A stretch of DNA of 8,746 nucleotides, from the NCBI GenBank assembly GCA_012728155.1, contig JAAYFR010000320.1:1-8746 (forward strand), read 5' to 3'. A program made the position numbers and the translations under genes. How positions within the stretch are numbered: the stretch's first letter is position 1; every line of letters starts with the position of its first letter. Positions 6,281 to 8,746 of the stretch are shown here, piece after piece. The notes under the pieces were generated by a model. The model searched no databases, was not told where the DNA came from, and worked only from the letters and a program-made list of their open reading frames with translations. This DNA comes from Bacteroidales bacterium (GTDB taxonomy: Bacteria > Bacteroidota > Bacteroidia > Bacteroidales > Dysgonomonadaceae).

Positions 6281-8239
6281 TTATGAATGGTTGTATAGCT
6301 GTATAAGAGGGGGGGTGGTGTTGTGAGTAGGTTGAAGGGATGAACGACCCACCTCCTCATACATAGCCATGATATGGTCTAAGATCCCCTGTTTGTCTAT
6401 TCCGGCAAGCTGTTGAAGCTCTTTGACTGATCCGTGGGTGATAAATTCATCGGAAATACCGATCCGAAGCAGATGGTGGTCGGTATAACTATTATCCGGA
6501 AGGAATTCGAGCACGGCACTTCCCAAACCTCCTTTTATGACCCCCTCTTCCACGGTGATGATATTGTTGAATTCCCCTGCTATCTTGTGCAATAACTCCT
6601 CATCGATAGGCTTGAGGAAAACCATATCATAGTGGGCCACACTGATACCCAATTTCTCTGCCTCATCGATAGCTCTTGCAGCACTATTGCCGATAGGCCC
6701 AATTGAGAGGAGAGCCATATCTTTTCCTTTTCTTAATTTTCTTCCCTTCCCGATTGGCAGGATCTTGGGGCTATTCTTCCACTTGGTTATTTCACCTTGA
6801 CCGCGTGGATACCGGATGGCAAAAGGTCCATCATTCCCATAGACACCCGTATACATCAGGTTGCGCAACTCATGCTCGTTATAGGGAGATGAGATGATCA
6901 GGTTGGGTATGGGACGGAGATAGGCCAGATCGAATACACCATGATGGGTGGGACCGTCGGGACCGACCAATCCGGATCTGTCGAGGCAGAAAATAACTTT
7001 CAACTTTTGTAATGCCACATCGTGGATTATCTGGTCGTATGCCCGCTGCATAAACGATGAATAAATATTGCAAAACGGAATTAACCCCTCTTTTGCCATA
7101 CCGGCGGAGAAGGTGACTGCGTGCGCCTCCGCAATGCCGACGTCGAAAGTCCGCTTGGGAAACTTCTCCGCCATAAAATTCATGGAGCAGCCGGTAGGCA
7201 TGGCCGGTGTTATTCCTACGATCTTCTCATTCTCCTCTGCCATCTCCACCAGGGTATGTCCGAAAATATCCTGGTAAAGCAAGGGCTGGTCGGAGTTGTC
7301 TTTCACAATCCGCTCACCGGTATCTTTATTGAATAGACCCGGTGAATGCCAGATGGTTGCCGATTTTTCAGCCGGCTTAAATCCTTTACCTTTGATCGTC
7401 TTGATGTGGAGCAATTTAGGTCCATGCATCTCTTTGATATTGTGCAATATGCGAATCAACCCCCTCAGATCATGCCCATCTACCGGTCCAAAGTAGCGGA
7501 TATTAAATCCCTCAAACAGGTTCTGTTCTTTGGTAATCACGGATTTGACGCTGTTATTGAACCGTAGCATCAGGTTTTTCTCATTTTCCGAAATCAGATT
7601 TCGTTTCTTGAACCCCTGATAGATATTATTCCGCATCTTATTGTATTTTGAAGATGTGGTCAGTTTTACTAAATAATCCTGTACCCCCCCAACATTGTTG
7701 TCGATAGACATATCGTTGTCGTTGAGGATGATAAGGAGGTCATTGGGTTGCGAACAGGCGTTGTTGATCCCTTCGTACGCCAAGCCACCCGTCATGGCAC
7801 CATCGCCAATGACAGCAACGATATGACGATCCTTCTCTCCACGAAGATTGGCTGCCACAGCCATGCCCAGTGCTGCAGAGATAGAGGTGGATGCATGGCC
7901 GGCGATGAAGGTGTCGTATTCACTCTCCTTGGGGTTGGTAAACCCGGAGAGTCCTCCCAGTTTGCGGTTGGTTGAAAATCGATCTCGACGGCCGGTCAAT
8001 ATTTTATGACTATATGCCTGATGGCCTACATCCCAGACAAGCCGATCGTAAGGGGTATTATAGAGATAATGCAGCGCCACTGTCAGCTCCACAGTCCCCA
8101 GACTGGATCCGAAATGACCCGGATTATTGGAAAGCTGTTCGATTATGAATTCCCTCAGTTCACCGCAAACTGTTTCCAGTTGATCTATGCTGAGTTTTTT
8201 CAGATCTTCAGGGCTATTGATATGTTGTAGATAATTCAT
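6281..8239 (-). CDS. dxs: 1-deoxy-D-xylulose-5-phosphate synthase (Dxs)
   Basis: Cytoplasmic thiamine-diphosphate enzyme joining pyruvate and glyceraldehyde 3-phosphate to give DXP, the first step of the MEP isoprenoid pathway and a precursor route to thiamine and pyridoxal. 652 residues (E. coli 620). Visible motifs: His42 in GHFGSSLGTVELT; ThDP/Mg motif GDGAMTGG (145-152) with Asn175 in LNDND; HIKTIKGKGF (278-287); catalytic Glu371 in GIAEAHAVTF; Arg421 and His432 in DRSGLVGPDGPTHHGVFDLAYLRPIPN; Arg479 in YPRGQG; then a transketolase C-terminal domain (about 505-625). The tail after MYEEVG (about 631-652) is Pro/Thr-rich and looks non-conserved. The gene carries two 7-base homopolymers: G7 on the coding strand at codons 184-186 (7690-7684) and C7 at codons 642-644 (6315-6309). 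The ATG at 8239 has AGGAA upstream. It lies 51 bp after recQ and 27 bp before trkA. Confidence 0.98.
   Translation of the reverse strand: MNYLQHINSPEDLKKLSIDQLETVCGELREFIIEQLSNNPGHFGSSLGTVELTVALHYLYNTPYDRLVWDVGHQAYSHKILTGRRDRFSTNRKLGGLSGFTNPKESEYDTFIAGHASTSISAALGMAVAANLRGEKDRHIVAVIGDGAMTGGLAYEGINNACSQPNDLLIILNDNDMSIDNNVGGVQDYLVKLTTSSKYNKMRNNIYQGFKKRNLISENEKNLMLRFNNSVKSVITKEQNLFEGFNIRYFGPVDGHDLRGLIRILHNIKEMHGPKLLHIKTIKGKGFKPAEKSATIWHSPGLFNKDTGERIVKDNSDQPLLYQDIFGHTLVEMAEENEKIVGITPAMPTGCSMNFMAEKFPKRTFDVGIAEAHAVTFSAGMAKEGLIPFCNIYSSFMQRAYDQIIHDVALQKLKVIFCLDRSGLVGPDGPTHHGVFDLAYLRPIPNLIISSPYNEHELRNLMYTGVYGNDGPFAIRYPRGQGEITKWKNSPKILPIGKGRKLRKGKDMALLSIGPIGNSAARAIDEAEKLGISVAHYDMVFLKPIDEELLHKIAGEFNNIITVEEGVIKGGLGSAVLEFLPDNSYTDHHLLRIGISDEFITHGSVKELQQLAGIDKQGILDHIMAMYEEVGRSSLQPTHNTTPPLIQLYNHS
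6309..6315 (-). repeat. C7 homopolymer near the dxs 3' end
   Basis: On the coding strand the codons ACC CCC CCT (residues 642-644) give seven consecutive C. This is prone to replication slippage and, as a CCC-C proline context, to +1 ribosomal frameshifting. Removing one C, or shifting +1, opens a frame that bypasses the dxs TAA (6283-6281) and runs to TGA at 6252-6250, which overlaps the trkA ATG. Confidence 0.6.
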
Positions 8240-8241
8240 TG

Positions 8242-8246
8242 TTCCT
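8242..8246 (-). promoter_or_regulatory. dxs ribosome binding site inside a four-codon upstream frame
   Basis: AGGAA on the minus strand ends 2 nt before the dxs ATG (8239-8237), so the spacing is short. It sits inside a small frame ATG CAG GAA CAA TGA (8250-8236) whose stop overlaps the dxs ATG as ATGA, the same arrangement as at trkA. Confidence 0.45.
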
Positions 8247-8248
8247 GC

Positions 8249-8282
8249 ATACCGATTTCTACTTAATAATGGATACCGGTAT
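8249..8282. repeat. Palindrome and inverted repeat in the recQ-dxs gap
   Basis: ATACCGGTAT at 8273-8282 is a perfect 10-bp palindrome. Its CGGTAT half (8277-8282) also pairs with ATACCG at 8249-8254 across a 22-nt spacer. On the minus strand a T6 run precedes rather than follows it, so it is not an intrinsic terminator for recQ. It could be an operator or a leader hairpin for dxs. Confidence 0.3.
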
Positions 8283-8290
8283 AAAAAAGT

Positions 8291-8746
8291 TTAGTTCGCC
8301 ATATCGGAGAAAAATTTGATGCGTACCAGTCGTATTTCGGTTTCTGTATAATCTGACAGCTCCGTTTGGGCTTTCTCCAAATCATCGGTTTCGGTCTCTT
8401 TGAAATAGGAGTAGATATCCTGCAGCACGTCCTGATCCATCACCTCGTTAAGGAAATAATCGATATTGATCTTGGTGCCTGAGTAAACGATTGCTTCCAC
8501 TTCTGAGAGCATCTCATTGAAATCAATACCTTTTGATTCCGCCAGATCGTCGAGAGCCACTTTCCGGTCGATTGCCTGTACAATGGAGACTTTGAGTTTC
8601 GATTTATTGGCGACCGTCTTTACACGCAGGTCTTCGGGACGGGTGATGTCATTCTCTTCCACATGTTTGCGAATGAGGTCAACGAACTCTTTGCCGTAAC
8701 GCTTTGCTTTACCTGCACCTACACCCGGAATGTTTTGCAACTCTTC
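8291..8746 (-). CDS. recQ: ATP-dependent DNA helicase RecQ, C-terminal part (5' end outside window)
   Basis: 3'-to-5' DNA helicase acting in recombination and replication-fork repair; only the last 151 residues are in the window and the frame is open to the right edge (Glu-Glu-Leu at 8746-8738), so the TTG at 8740 is an internal leucine and not a start. The first visible residues, LQNIPGVGAGKAKRYGKEF (about 3-21), are the end of the HRDC domain, which binds DNA. They are followed by a helix-turn-helix-like segment (about 35-105, including SIVQAIDRKVALDDLA and EAIVYSGTKINIDYFLNEV) and an acidic tail ending FFSDMAN. This HRDC plus HTH plus acidic tail layout is what I recall for Bacteroidales RecQ proteins; helicase motifs are not visible here. 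It is followed after 51 bp by dxs on the same strand and may be the first gene of the cluster. Confidence 0.92.
   Translation of the reverse strand, partial: EELQNIPGVGAGKAKRYGKEFVDLIRKHVEENDITRPEDLRVKTVANKSKLKVSIVQAIDRKVALDDLAESKGIDFNEMLSEVEAIVYSGTKINIDYFLNEVMDQDVLQDIYSYFKETETDDLEKAQTELSDYTETEIRLVRIKFFSDMAN

Noticed and set aside
8738..8740. TTG at 8740 as start of a small stand-alone HRDC protein
   Set aside because: The preceding codons are in frame (Glu-Glu) and the sequence matches the interior of the RecQ HRDC domain, so this is a window-edge truncation.

Overview
The window looks like ordinary chromosomal DNA from a member of the Bacteroidota, most likely Bacteroidales. The grounds are the RecQ C-terminal region with its long acidic, HTH-like tail, the style of the Dxs, TrkA and TrkH proteins, mostly weak Shine-Dalgarno signals, and a GC content near 50% in the housekeeping genes. 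The genus cannot be fixed from this sequence. I see no tRNA, rRNA, CRISPR array or complete insertion sequence.

Layout. Left edge to 602 (+): the C-terminal catalytic part of a tyrosine recombinase, cut by the window edge, with a complete set of active-site residues and visibly lower GC than its neighbour. 603-773: a 171-bp intergenic stretch with short repeats and the clpB ribosome binding site. 774-3362 (+): a complete clpB disaggregase gene. It converges with only 22 bp between stop codons on a minus-strand cluster that fills the rest of the window. In transcription order, right to left, that cluster is recQ (3' end only), dxs, trkA and trkH, with gaps of 51, 27 and 64 bp.

How the genes work together. 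TrkA and TrkH are the two core parts of one potassium uptake system: TrkA is the cytoplasmic NAD(H)/nucleotide-binding gate and TrkH the membrane pore. Dxs makes 1-deoxy-D-xylulose 5-phosphate, the entry step of the MEP isoprenoid pathway. RecQ is a DNA repair helicase. The tight spacing suggests co-transcription, at least of dxs-trkA-trkH, but no biochemical link between isoprenoid synthesis and potassium uptake is shown. ClpB is the stress disaggregase and is transcribed independently. The recombinase is the only accessory-looking gene.

I found no convincing new multi-gene system. The observations most worth a second look are at the dxs-trkA junction: a C7 tract near the dxs 3' end whose +1 frame stays open until an ATGA overlap with the trkA start, and tiny upstream reading frames whose stops overlap both the dxs and trkA start codons. 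Others are the degenerate second nucleotide-binding loop of TrkA and the orphan recombinase next to clpB.
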